A stretch of 64,000 bases of DNA from Roseiarcus fermentans (lineage in GTDB: Bacteria > Pseudomonadota > Alphaproteobacteria > Rhizobiales > Beijerinckiaceae), in assembly GCF_003315135.1 (NCBI RefSeq), contig NZ_QNRK01000008.1:124001-188000 (forward strand). The letters are read 5' to 3'. The notes below the pieces were generated by a model. That model saw only the letters and a program-made list of their open reading frames with translations. It ran no database searches and was not told where the DNA came from. Below are positions 42,487 through 53,189 of the stretch, in pieces (positions within the stretch are counted from its first letter, which is position 1; the number at the start of each line of letters is the position of its first letter). Position numbers and translations under genes: made by a program.

Positions 42487-42905
42487 CCCTTTTTCGGTCG
42501 TCCCGCCTCGGCGTCCGCCGAAGCGTGTTTGCTAACTCGACCCCGACCCCCACAAACACGAAAGACCGCAAGAAGCGCGGTAACGGCGCAGACTGATGCC
42601 GCGCCAGCCAGGATCCGAACCCAATCGCCCTTCGGACCTGGCGCGCCAGGCGACACGTCAATACGTGTTCACAGGCAAGATACTCTGTACACGCGGTCTC
42701 GTTCCTTACGATCACATTAAATTTCGTCAATGTTGTGAGCCCTCGAGGGGATTCCCGCCTGGGCTCAGGATTATCTCGCGGAGGGCTCACGCTACGCACA
42801 GGCCGCTGTCACAACCCGATCTGCGGGCGTATAGCTGTAGGTCCGACGAGGACGATCCGCAGCGCCGCAGCGGTCGAGCGCCAGAAACAGGAGTGTCGTC
42901 TGCCG
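42487..42905. other. Intergenic stretch with a long-range inverted repeat
   Basis: About 420 bp between the divergent TetR and DUF6489-like genes. The one clear structure is GTGAGCCCTC (42735-42744) facing GAGGGCTCAC (42781-42790), a perfect 10-bp pair around 36 bases. No gene or RNA family was recognised. Confidence 0.5.
42735..42790. repeat. Inverted repeat, possible structured RNA or attenuator
   Basis: Perfect 10-bp arms with an internal GAGGGGATTCCCGCCTGGGC that could fold further (GGG with CCC). It lies 116 bp before the small gene at 42906. It might be a leader structure of that gene or an independent small RNA. Confidence 0.45.
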
Positions 42906-43130
42906 ATGAAGATCACCGTCAATGTCGATTGCACGCCGCTGGAGGCGCGCCAGTTCATGGGCCTGCCCGACGTCGAGCCGATGCAGAAGGCCGCCATGGC
43001 GGAGATCGAAAAGCGCATGATGACGGAACTCGAACGCTTTTCCCCGGAATCCTTGTTCAAGGCCTGGCTGCCGATCGCCGGCATGAACGCCGAGTGGCTG
43101 CACGAGTTTCTCAAGCGCGCGGCGTCGTGA
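42906..43130 (+). CDS. DUF6489-like small protein
   Basis: 74 residues: MKITVNVDCTPLEARQFMGL, PDVEPMQKAAMAEIEKRM and a helical tail ending WLHEFLKRAAS. The pattern MKI.V..DCTP.EAR.F.GLPDV matches a small alphaproteobacterial family of unknown function (DUF6489). Soluble, no signal peptide. AGGAG is twelve bases before the ATG, a long spacing. Confidence 0.75.
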   Translation: MKITVNVDCTPLEARQFMGLPDVEPMQKAAMAEIEKRMMTELERFSPESLFKAWLPIAGMNAEWLHEFLKRAAS

Positions 43131-43337
43131 GACGGAGGCGAACGGCGAGTAGCAAGTAGGGAAGAGAGGGCAGGGACGATTTTTCCACGCCCCACTCGCC
43201 ACCCGCCATTCGCCGTCCCTCTTCCGCCGCGATGGGGGCGTTCCTACATAGTCGGCAAGCCGCTTCAATCGCGGCAAATCCAAGATCGGATCGTCCCTGT
43301 TCGCTACGGGTCGGGGGCGAGGCCAGAAGGGTCGACC

Positions 43338-45983
<2,646 letters not shown>

Positions 45984-45994
45984 CGATCGCGTCG

Positions 45995-46020
45995 GCCGGC
46001 CCCGCGGGAGCGGGGCCGGC
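45995..46020 (+). terminator. Hairpin after clpB
   Basis: GCCGGCCCCG (45995-46004) and CGGGGCCGGC (46011-46020) form a perfect 10-bp stem with a six-base loop, 12 bases after the clpB stop. No T-run follows, so termination may be partial. Confidence 0.65.
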
Positions 46021-46144
46021 GGAGGTTTCAAGGCCGCGCAGGGCGTGAGCGAGCGGGAAGCGGATCGCGCGGGTCGGAACCCGTCGCGCCGGCGCTTCCC
46101 GGTTCGTCCGCCCCGCCGCCGACGGATGGGGAGCCACACAATCC

Positions 46145-46420
46145 ATGAGCAACAGTTTCGTCGCCCGCTTCGTCGGCGGTTCGCCGATGGCGGTCGTCCT
46201 GCGGCTGGTGGTCGTGTCGTTCGTGGTCGGCTTCCTGCTCGACGCGTTCGGCCTCGACCCGGCCAACCTCGTCGGCGAGGTCGTGCGCTCGGCGCGGCAC
46301 GTGTTCGAATACGGCTTCGCCAACCTGCGCGAGTTCGGCCGGATGTTCCTGACCGGCGCGATGGTGGTGGTGCCGGTGTGGATCGTGCTGCGGCTGCTGG
46401 ATGCGGGGCGGGGGCGGTAG
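46145..46420 (+). CDS. DUF6460-like small membrane protein
   Basis: 91 residues with two hydrophobic segments (PMAVVLRLVVVSFVVGFLL and MFLTGAMVVVPVWIVLRLL) and a short soluble part between them containing FGLDPANLVGEVV. This arrangement matches a small inner-membrane family of Hyphomicrobiales of unknown function (DUF6460). GGGGAG lies ten bases before the ATG. Confidence 0.75.
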   Translation: MSNSFVARFVGGSPMAVVLRLVVVSFVVGFLLDAFGLDPANLVGEVVRSARHVFEYGFANLREFGRMFLTGAMVVVPVWIVLRLLDAGRGR

Positions 46421-46483
46421 GCGGAGGCCTGCCGTCGCCTCGAACGGATATCAGTCCGCCGAACTGGTCCTCGGCGTTCCGGC

Positions 46484-46512
46484 TTGTTCCCGAAATGGGA
46501 ACATGCTATCGG
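46484..46512 (+). promoter_or_regulatory. higBA promoter and operator
   Basis: TGTTCCCGAAATGGGAACA (46485-46503) is a perfect 7-bp inverted repeat with a 5-base spacer. It lies between TTGTTC (46484-46489) and TATCGG (46507-46512, spacing 17), a weak promoter. The predicted transcript would start at or one base from the higB ATG at 46518. HigA-type antitoxins repress such sites. Confidence 0.7.
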
Positions 46513-46517
46513 TCGCC

Positions 46518-46820
46518 ATGCGTGTCATCGCGAAGAGCGTCTTGATCCGTTTCGCCGAACAGCATCCGGAAACGAGACCGTCGCTGGATCGCTGGCATGC
46601 TCTGTTCAAGGCCGCCGAATGGGGAACCGCGGACGAAGTTCAGAGAGCGGCGCCGAAGGCCAAGGTGCTGAACGGCGAACGGGTTCGGTTCGAGGTCGCG
46701 GGGGGAAATTATCGGATGGTTGTCGCCTTCGACTTCCGCAGGCGGATCGCGTTCATCAAGTTCATCGGGTCGCATGCGGAGTACGACAAGGTCGACGCCC
46801 TCGAGGTTTCGCAGTTCTAG
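46518..46820 (+). CDS. higB: HigB-type toxin (mRNA interferase)
   Basis: 100 residues: MRVIAKSVLIRFAEQHPETR, FKAAEWGTADEVQRAAPKAKVL, RVRFEVAGGNYRMVVAFDF and AFIKFIGSHAEYDKVDA. This is the RelE-fold HigB family of the HigB_toxin type, which cuts translated mRNA on the ribosome. No clear ribosome binding site; the transcript may be leaderless. Followed after 11 bp by its antitoxin. Confidence 0.9.
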   Translation: MRVIAKSVLIRFAEQHPETRPSLDRWHALFKAAEWGTADEVQRAAPKAKVLNGERVRFEVAGGNYRMVVAFDFRRRIAFIKFIGSHAEYDKVDALEVSQF

Positions 46821-46831
46821 GGACGAAGAAC

Positions 46832-47215
46832 ATGCAGATTCAGGTCATCCGCAGCGACGAAGACCATCGCGCTGCGCTCGCCGAGATCGAGGCCCTGTGG
46901 GGGGCGGAGCAGGGGACGGACGACGGCGACCGGCTCGAAGCGCTGGTCGCTCTTGTCGAAAATTACGAGGCGAGGCGCTGGCCGCTGGTGGTCGATCCGT
47001 CGCTGGATGCAGTCGACGTGCTGCGCTTCGCAATCGACGAACTCGGGCACAGCCGGGCGGAGCTGACGGAAATCCTGGGCTCCCGCTCCCGTGTGTCGGA
47101 AATCCTCGGACGCCGACGCGCGCTGACCGTTCCGATGATCCGCGCCATCAGCGAGGCGTGGAAGCTTCCGGCGGCGCTTCTGGTGCGGCCGACCCGGGCC
47201 AGGACGGCGGCGTGA
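46832..47215 (+). CDS. higA: HigA-type antitoxin
   Basis: 127 residues. An N-terminal domain of about 60 residues (IRSDEDHRAALAEIEALWGA, LVALVENYEARRWP) typical for toxin-binding HigA, and a C-terminal helix-turn-helix HSRAELTEILGSRSRVSEILGRRRALTVPMIRAI. It neutralises HigB and, with it, represses the promoter at 46484-46512. Confidence 0.9.
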   Translation: MQIQVIRSDEDHRAALAEIEALWGAEQGTDDGDRLEALVALVENYEARRWPLVVDPSLDAVDVLRFAIDELGHSRAELTEILGSRSRVSEILGRRRALTVPMIRAISEAWKLPAALLVRPTRARTAA

Positions 47216-47371
47216 CCGTGTCCGCCTGGGACTGATCGCCGCGGCCGCCCGGCGGCGCAAACGAACGCGCCCAAAAATCCCGCCGCACCGCCCCCACGCC
47301 CCGCCTCGCGCCAGAATCCTGTTCTGGCGCGGCGGTCCGGCGTTCTCGACCGGGCGGCGGAGGTGACGCCG

Positions 47372-47860
47372 TTACGGGCAGGCGTCCCAAAAGCCCTGCG
47401 TGCGGCTCGGGTCGGTGTAGTACCAGCACAGGCCCGGCTGGGGCGGGGCCGACGCGTAAGCCACCGCAGCCGCGGCGGCGACGAAGCCGATCGCCGCGCC
47501 CGCCGCGATCGCCCCGCCCGGCGCCCAGCGATACCAGCTCGGCCTTCCGACCCAGACGGCGCGCGGCGCGACGACGCCCGCGCCCGGACGGTAGCCGGGA
47601 GCGCCGGGGCGATAGCCCGGGTGGTAGCCGGGACCGCCGGGGCGATAGCCGGGATGGACGCCGGGACGATAGCCCGGATGGACGCCCGGGCGGTAGCCCG
47701 GATGGACGTGCGCGTGGCGATACTGGGCGGTCTGGACCATGCCGTCGCCGGCAAGGGCCGCCGGTTCTCCTCCGCTCACGACCTCCAGCGCCCCCGCCTC
47801 GATCGGCGACAGCAGGAACGCCGCAGCCGCGGCAGCCATGGCGACATTCGAAATCTTCAT
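47372..47860 (-). CDS. Secreted HPGYRPG-repeat protein
   Basis: 162 residues. Signal peptide MKISNVAMAAAAAAFLLSPIEAGA, a central stretch of about six HPGYRPG-type repeats (about residues 52-95), a hydrophobic segment (GGAIAAGAAIGFVAAAAAVAY) and a C-terminal GLCWYYTDPSRTQGFWDACP with two Cys. The same C-terminus recurs in small exported proteins of Bradyrhizobium-like bacteria. The Gly-rich helix may insert in a membrane. Function unknown. Confidence 0.8.
   Translation of the reverse strand: MKISNVAMAAAAAAFLLSPIEAGALEVVSGGEPAALAGDGMVQTAQYRHAHVHPGYRPGVHPGYRPGVHPGYRPGGPGYHPGYRPGAPGYRPGAGVVAPRAVWVGRPSWYRWAPGGAIAAGAAIGFVAAAAAVAYASAPPQPGLCWYYTDPSRTQGFWDACP
47590..47705. repeat. Tandem repeats coding for HPGYRPG units
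   Basis: Roughly 21-24-bp units such as GATGGACGCCGGGACGATAGC recur head to tail, with small changes, inside the exported repeat-protein gene. Unit number may vary by slippage. Confidence 0.6.
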
Positions 47861-48120
47861 GACATTCCCTCCGCCGGGCGCGCCAGATGCTGCGCACGGC
47901 CCGATTCCTCAGGCCGGTCGGCGGCGCATCCTGCCCCAGGCGCGGCAAAAAGGGAATCGGGTCGTCCGCCGCCGTCCGCCATCGCGCAGCGCTTCCGCCA
48001 CGCCCGCCGCGTCGGGTCCGAGCGCCGCTTGAACAGGCCGGGGGCCCGAGCCAGATTGCGCTGATCCTCGCCGCATCGCCGACACCGTGGGGGCGCGGTC
48101 GGCGACGCCGGCGCGGGACT

Positions 48121-50625
48121 TCAGGCCGAGGTCGAAACCAGCGTGACTTTCGTCCCGTCGAGCCCAGTGGTCCCGATCTCATGCCCGTCGTCGGTGATCG
48201 AGAAGCGGAGGTGGCGCGCGCCGAGATCGGCGGCGAGGAAGTCGCCTTGGAGGTCGAGCGATACGGAGACCGTTGCGCCGTTCGTCAGTTGCAACGAGGC
48301 GTCGTAGGGGTTGAACGTCGACTGCGAGGCGATCCCGGTCGATCCCTTGATGTAGGCGAAGTCGCGAAGATCGAAGGAATCGCCGGCGCCGAAGCCGAGC
48401 GTCTGCGCAGAGAAGGCCGCCGAATGGTCGAGGATGAGCGCCCCCGAGGCGCCGCCGCCGAAGACCACGGTATCGCTCTCGGACTGGCCGACCTCGACCG
48501 AGCCGACGCCGTCGATGTCGATCTCGCCGCCGCCATAGACGCTTCCTCCGACGACGATGTTCCCGGTCTTGGCGACCAACTCGCCGGCGTTGTCGATCGA
48601 TTGTTCGATCGCCAAACCGCCGGCCGAATCCGACTGCACTGTCCCGCCGTTGCCGAACCAATTCGAGTCGATGGCGAGGCCGCTCGCCCCGGTGGCGTCG
48701 ATTGTCGCGCCGAAGCCGTTCTCGAGCCAGGACATGTTGGAATCGCCGATCCTCCCAGCGCCTTCGATCGTCTCGCTGTAATTTTCCATGCCTGCGCCGG
48801 GGCCGGCCGTGAGGATCGAGGAATCGGCGCCCTCGAGATCGACGACGCCAGTTCCGTTGAGCATCAACGACTGTCCGCCGGCGATCTCGAGCGTCGTCGC
48901 GTGGGCGACGCCTTCGATCGCGATCTTTCCGGAGTTGAACACCTGCGGGTTGCCGATGATCAGCGTCGAGTTGTCGACGATGTCGACCGTGCCGAGAATG
49001 GCCGATTGAACCGAAAACGTGTCGGCGAGCGCGCCGACGTCGCCGGCGGTCGTCATGAGCGCACCCTGCGCAGAAATCGTCGCATCCGATTGGCCGCTGA
49101 CGGCCGCGCCGTGCTCGAGCACGATCCGCCCGTCGCCCACCGCCTCGACCCGGCCGCCGCCGGATGTGATCTCGGCGCCGTTCAGGGTCAGCGCGCCGGC
49201 GCCGCTCGCGAGGAGGACGCCCCCGTTCACGAAGGCGCCGCCGATGGTCAGACCGCCGGCGCCGGTCGTCTCGACCAAACCATCGTTGGTATTGGCGCTC
49301 TCGCTGTTCGCCTGCATCGCCAGCGTGTCGGCGACGATGGCGAGGCCAGCGGCGCCGTTGCTGTTGACCACGCCCGCTGCGCCGACATCGAGTCTCAGCC
49401 AGCCGTCGCCGATCACGCCCGAGCCCGAGAGATCGCTGTAGTCCTGGAAATTTGCGCCGACGCCGTTGGAAATCAGCTGGTTCCTCACGCTGTCCGAGAG
49501 AACGACGCTGCCGCCGAGAATCTCGCCGCCGCCGTCGCAGAACTCCAGCGTCGTCGTTGCGGTCTTGCCCATGACCTTCACGATGCCCGAGGGCTCGTTG
49601 ACCATCAGGACGTTGACGTTGAGCGTCGAGTTGTCGACGACGGCGATCGTTCCGAAATTGTCGGTGTTCAGTTGCATCCAGTCGCCGGCGAATGAGCCGT
49701 TGACGCCGACGTGTGTCGTATTGCCGGCCGTTGTCGTGACCAGCCCGCCATTGGCGGCCGCCGAGCCGATGAAGAGATCGTTGACGCCGAGACCGCTGTT
49801 GTCGAGCGCCAGCTCGGCGCCGGCGCCGACCATCACGTCGCCATTGCCGGACACATTCGCATTGTTGACGGTGACGACGCCCGCGGTCGCGATCAGGCGC
49901 CCGTCATTCTTCACGGCGCTGTCGATCGTCAGGCCGCCCACACCCGTGGATTCGAGCAGCCCCGCATTCTCGATCGCGGTCGCGCCGGTGTCGAGGACGA
50001 GCGTCTGGCCGGCGGCGCCGTTGGCATCGATCGTGCCGGGCGAGTCGTTCTGCAGGGCGAGGCCGGAATTCCCCGACGAGCCGCTGGCGCCGTTGCCGAT
50101 CGTCCCGAAGCCCGAAATCGTATCGTTGACGTTCTCGAAAAGCGCCTGGGATGCGGTCGTGCCGACGATGCGCGCATGGCCGGCGAGCGAGACCGCGCCG
50201 CCGCCCTTCAGCACCAAGTGCGAGGTCATGTCCGCGAGCGTCGCCCAAGACGCGCCGGACGACGTCAGGGCGAGCTTTCCTGAGCCGTCAATCTCGTCGA
50301 GCCAGGGGCTCTGTCCCTGGACCGGGCCGATCGCGAGCGTCGCCCCGCCGCCGACGGCCACCGAGCCGAGATCGTAAAGGTCGGATGAGCCTGCGGTATT
50401 GTCGACGTCGAACACGCCGCTCGTGAGCGACAGCGTAGCGCCGGACTGCGCGGTCAGCATTTCGACGGTTTCATTCGAGCCGCTGGTTACCGTGTAGGCT
50501 TTCGACAGCGTCCCGAGGAGGGCGGCGACAGCGGCGCTATTCGGAACGACGCCGTTCCAGGCGGCTTTGGTCGACCAGGAGCCGCCGGACGCGTTGTTCC
50601 ATATCGAAGTCGTCGTCGAACTCAT
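48121..50625 (-). CDS. Large beta-strand repeat protein (putative exported adhesin or S-layer-like)
   Basis: 834 residues made almost wholly of short beta-strand repeats rich in Gly, Asn, Thr, Ser and Val. It starts MSSTTTSIWNNASGGSWSTKAAWNG, the opening of many passenger-type beta-helix proteins. Repeats with GLTI, TLVLDTG, GSGVIGDGWL and TTGAGGLTIGG recur about every 50-70 residues. There is no N-terminal signal peptide and no C-terminal beta barrel. The end (LRFSITDDGHEIGTTGLDGTKVTLVSTSA) could be a type I secretion signal. Probably a surface or extracellular protein. Only a G-rich stretch serves as ribosome binding site. Confidence 0.75.
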   Translation of the reverse strand: MSSTTTSIWNNASGGSWSTKAAWNGVVPNSAAVAALLGTLSKAYTVTSGSNETVEMLTAQSGATLSLTSGVFDVDNTAGSSDLYDLGSVAVGGGATLAIGPVQGQSPWLDEIDGSGKLALTSSGASWATLADMTSHLVLKGGGAVSLAGHARIVGTTASQALFENVNDTISGFGTIGNGASGSSGNSGLALQNDSPGTIDANGAAGQTLVLDTGATAIENAGLLESTGVGGLTIDSAVKNDGRLIATAGVVTVNNANVSGNGDVMVGAGAELALDNSGLGVNDLFIGSAAANGGLVTTTAGNTTHVGVNGSFAGDWMQLNTDNFGTIAVVDNSTLNVNVLMVNEPSGIVKVMGKTATTTLEFCDGGGEILGGSVVLSDSVRNQLISNGVGANFQDYSDLSGSGVIGDGWLRLDVGAAGVVNSNGAAGLAIVADTLAMQANSESANTNDGLVETTGAGGLTIGGAFVNGGVLLASGAGALTLNGAEITSGGGRVEAVGDGRIVLEHGAAVSGQSDATISAQGALMTTAGDVGALADTFSVQSAILGTVDIVDNSTLIIGNPQVFNSGKIAIEGVAHATTLEIAGGQSLMLNGTGVVDLEGADSSILTAGPGAGMENYSETIEGAGRIGDSNMSWLENGFGATIDATGASGLAIDSNWFGNGGTVQSDSAGGLAIEQSIDNAGELVAKTGNIVVGGSVYGGGEIDIDGVGSVEVGQSESDTVVFGGGASGALILDHSAAFSAQTLGFGAGDSFDLRDFAYIKGSTGIASQSTFNPYDASLQLTNGATVSVSLDLQGDFLAADLGARHLRFSITDDGHEIGTTGLDGTKVTLVSTSA

Positions 50626-50892
50626 GAGAGGCCCCCGAAGAATGGCGCCGCGACAGACCGGGCTCGCCGGAGCGGCATTTCAATTCCGCGACGGGCGAAC
50701 GGAGTCTCCGACACGGAATGCACGTCGTCAACAGGAGATAGAGAACCGCTCGCTCGACGAGCGCCGCCTCGCAATGGCGCGGTCGCGGCGGCCTCGCGGG
50801 ACGGCGGCCGACCTTGCGTCCCGGCGCGCTGCGGGCCACATACCCGTCGCCTGCCGGCGCGACCGGCCGCGGGCGCGAGATGGGAGCTTTTC

Positions 50893-51153
50893 ATGCCGCA
50901 GACCAGCAACCGTTTTTTCGACGATCTCTCCCGCCTGATGACCGATGCCGCGGGCCTCGCCGACGGCGCCAAGCGCGAGGCGCAGACCTTCGCCAAGAGC
51001 CAGCTCGAGCGCATGATGGCGGGAATGGACGTCGTCAGCCGCGAGGAGTTCGAGGCCGTGCGCGAGATGGCCGCCAAGGCCCGCGACGAGAACGAGACGC
51101 TCGCCGCCCGCATCGCCGCGCTCGAGGCCAAGCTCGCCGGGTCAAACCCCTGA
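50893..51153 (+). CDS. ubiK: UbiK-like accessory factor (BMFP domain)
   Basis: 86 residues. N-terminal MPQTSNRFFDDLSRLMTDAA with an amphipathic helix, and the C-terminal coiled coil SREEFEAVREMAAKARDENETLAARIAALEAKL. This is the BMFP/YqiC family; in E. coli UbiK helps aerobic ubiquinone synthesis, and in Brucella the protein has membrane-fusing activity in vitro. It forms trimers. Confidence 0.9.
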   Translation: MPQTSNRFFDDLSRLMTDAAGLADGAKREAQTFAKSQLERMMAGMDVVSREEFEAVREMAAKARDENETLAARIAALEAKLAGSNP

Positions 51154-51375
51154 CAGGATTCGCGTTCTTCCGCAGAGTCTTGATTCGGTTCGCAGATTCT
51201 GTGGACGGCGGAGAGGGCGGGGTTTACCTTCGGACACGAATCACTGAGGAATGCGGCGTTCGCTTCGGGTGATCCGGGCGGGCCGCGCCTCGCGGCGGCG
51301 CTTCGTCAGAAGCGCCGGATTCGCGTCTGCGTGTGTGGTGTCGCGTCCCGGTAAGCCCGCGCCGAAAGAGCCCTG

Positions 51376-51879
51376 ATGACCCCGATCGAGACTGTCGCCG
51401 ACGACCGACCCGAGCACCCCGTCGACGTGGTCGAGCGGCTGGCCGCGATCAACGCCTGGACCTTCGACCGCGCCGAGGAGGACGAGATCTCGATCCTCGT
51501 CGCCGGGGAATGGGCCAACTACGACGTCGCTTTCACCTGGATCCCGGGCATCGAATCGCTGCATGTCGCCTGTTCGTTCGACCTCAAGGCGCCGCCGCGC
51601 AAGCGCGCCGCGATCGGCGAGCTGATGCAGCTCATCAACGAGCAGCTGTGGCTCGGCCACTTCGACCTGTGGCGGGAGCAGGACCTGGTGATGTTCCGCC
51701 ATTCGCTCTGCCTCGCGGGCGGGGCGAGCGCGAGCGATTCGCAGTGCTCGGCGGTGGTCAAGGCCGCCATCTCCGCCTGCGAGACCTATTATCAGGCGTT
51801 CCAGTTCGTGCTCTGGGCCGACCGCAACCCGCGCGAGGCGATCGCCTTCGCCGCCTTCGAGACCCGCGGCTCCGCCTGA
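51376..51879 (+). CDS. YbjN domain-containing protein
   Basis: 167 residues. HPVDVVERLAAINAWTFDR, FDLKAPPRKRAAIGELMQLINEQLWLGHFDLW and RHSLCLAGGASASDSQC are typical for the alphaproteobacterial YbjN family (type III secretion chaperone-like fold). Function not settled; E. coli YbjN affects motility and stress traits. Cytosolic. Its 3' end is followed by a palindromic element. Confidence 0.85.
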   Translation: MTPIETVADDRPEHPVDVVERLAAINAWTFDRAEEDEISILVAGEWANYDVAFTWIPGIESLHVACSFDLKAPPRKRAAIGELMQLINEQLWLGHFDLWREQDLVMFRHSLCLAGGASASDSQCSAVVKAAISACETYYQAFQFVLWADRNPREAIAFAAFETRGSA

Positions 51880-51890
51880 ACGGGCTCGCT

Positions 51891-51940
51891 GTAGGGCGGG
51901 CTCGCTGAGCCCGCCGGCGCGGTCGGCGACCGCGCCCTAC
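51891..51940. repeat. Cloverleaf-like palindromic element
   Basis: Two perfect hairpins side by side, GGCGGGCTC/GAGCCCGCC (51895-51903 with 51907-51915) and GCGCGGTCG/CGACCGCGC (51917-51925 with 51927-51935), held between GTAG and CTAC (51891-51894, 51937-51940). This is the shape of a REP/BIME-type unit between ybjN and rpmF; it may also end the ybjN message. Confidence 0.65.
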
Positions 51941-52046
51941 AAAGCGGAACAACGGGGCTGGCCTTTCGGTCGGTTTGCGTGTAAGAGCGCGCCTTCCCGT
52001 TTCCCGCCCGCGAAGACGCCGCGAGCGCCCGTTTGGAGTCCTATCT

Positions 52047-52241
52047 ATGGCCGTTCCGAGACGCAAAACGTCGCCCTCCCGCCGCGGCATGCGCCGCTCG
52101 GCCGACGCCCTCAAGGCGCCGACCTATGTCGAGGACAAGGACTCGGGCGAACTGCGCCGTCCGCACCACATCGACCTGAAGACCGGCATGTATCGCGGCC
52201 GCCAGGTGCTGAAGCCCAAGGGTTCGACCGCGGAAGCCTGA
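52047..52241 (+). CDS. rpmF: Ribosomal protein bL32
   Basis: 64 residues: [44 protein letters not shown] and YRGRQVL. This is the Cys-free alphaproteobacterial form of L32, with GGAG upstream of the ATG. Part of the large ribosomal subunit. In many relatives it is followed by fatty-acid genes (plsX), but not here. Confidence 0.97.
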   Translation: MAVPRRKTSPSRRGMRRSADALKAPTYVEDKDSGELRRPHHIDLKTGMYRGRQVLKPKGSTAEA

Positions 52242-52270
52242 CCGCTTCCTCGAGCTTCGGCGACGAACGA

Positions 52271-52292
52271 GCCGGCCTTCGGGCCGGCTTTT
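52271..52292 (+). terminator. Rho-independent terminator of rpmF
   Basis: GCCGGCC (52271-52277), loop TTCG, GGCCGGC (52282-52288), then TTTT. It also could serve the convergent gene at 52309. Confidence 0.85.
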
Positions 52293-52308
52293 CGTCGTGT
52301 CGGCCGCT

Positions 52309-53184
52309 TCACACGACGGTCGCCAGGAACAGGGGCAGGGCGATCAGCGAGATGAGGGTCGAGACGACCACCAGCCCGGCCACGTCCTCCGGCCGGTTGT
52401 CGTAGCGCGCCGCGAACATGTAATTGTAGACCGCGACCGGCATGGCGCTCTCGATCACCAGCACGCCCCGCGCCGTCCCGGTCAGGCCGAGCGCGAGCGC
52501 GACGCCCCAGCCGATGGCGAATCCGCCCACCAGCCTCAGGGCCGAGAACGCCAGCGGCCAGGCGAGCGAGGTCGCGCGCAGCTGCGCCAGCGACCAGCCG
52601 AGCGCGAGCAGCATCATCGGGATGGTCAGGCCGCCGAGGATGTGGGCGGCGCGGGCGAGCGGCGCCGGCAGCGCGCTTCCGGTCACGCTGAGGAACGCGC
52701 CCAGCGCCGTCGCCCACAGGAGCGGCGAGGCCAGCGTTTCCCGCAACGAGAACCGCCCCGCCGCCAGCGCCTGGCCGATGACGAAGTTGAACACGCCGTG
52801 GACCGCGAGATACGCGACGGCGAGCGCCAGGCCGTCCTTGCCGAACGCGAACAGCGCCAGCGGCAGGCCGATGTTGCCGCAATTGGCGAAGGTCGAGGCC
52901 GGCAGATAGGTCGACATCGGCTGGCGCGAGACGGTCACGAGCGCATAGCCCGCGGCGAGCGCGATCAGGGTGCACAGCGTCGCCCCGAGGCCCATCGCCG
53001 CGAGGCTGTCGGCGCCGAGCCCCGAGGTCGCCAGCGAATCGACGATCAGGCAGGGGGTGCCGACGTAGGTCGCGACCATCGAGAAGCTCGGCGTGTCGAA
53101 CGGCTGCCTCGTGCGCCCCCAGACGAAGCCGACGAAGGCGACGACCGCGACCGGCCCCATGACGTCGAGAAGGATGGCCAGCAT
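52309..53184 (-). CDS. AEC-family transporter
   Basis: 291 residues, about ten helices. Landmarks: STFANCGNIGLPLALFAFG (first half) and IESAMPVAVYNYMFAARYD near the C-terminus, as in the auxin efflux carrier/malonate transporter family. Secondary carrier of the inner membrane; possible substrates are malonate, lactate or other small anions. Starts 5 bp after the stop codon of the EamA gene, so the pair is one operon. Confidence 0.9.
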   Translation of the reverse strand: MLAILLDVMGPVAVVAFVGFVWGRTRQPFDTPSFSMVATYVGTPCLIVDSLATSGLGADSLAAMGLGATLCTLIALAAGYALVTVSRQPMSTYLPASTFANCGNIGLPLALFAFGKDGLALAVAYLAVHGVFNFVIGQALAAGRFSLRETLASPLLWATALGAFLSVTGSALPAPLARAAHILGGLTIPMMLLALGWSLAQLRATSLAWPLAFSALRLVGGFAIGWGVALALGLTGTARGVLVIESAMPVAVYNYMFAARYDNRPEDVAGLVVVSTLISLIALPLFLATVV

Positions 53185-53189
53185 GGCGG

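Noticed and set aside
42792-43337. Inverted GGCGAGTGGCGAATGG-type repeat before clpB as a heat-shock element
   Set aside because: Only a loosely repeated G/C-rich motif; no sigma-32 promoter or CIRCE dyad could be found with confidence.
47590-47705. CRISPR-like array
   Set aside because: The repeats are in-frame codon units of a secreted HPGYRPG protein, with no spacers and no cas genes.
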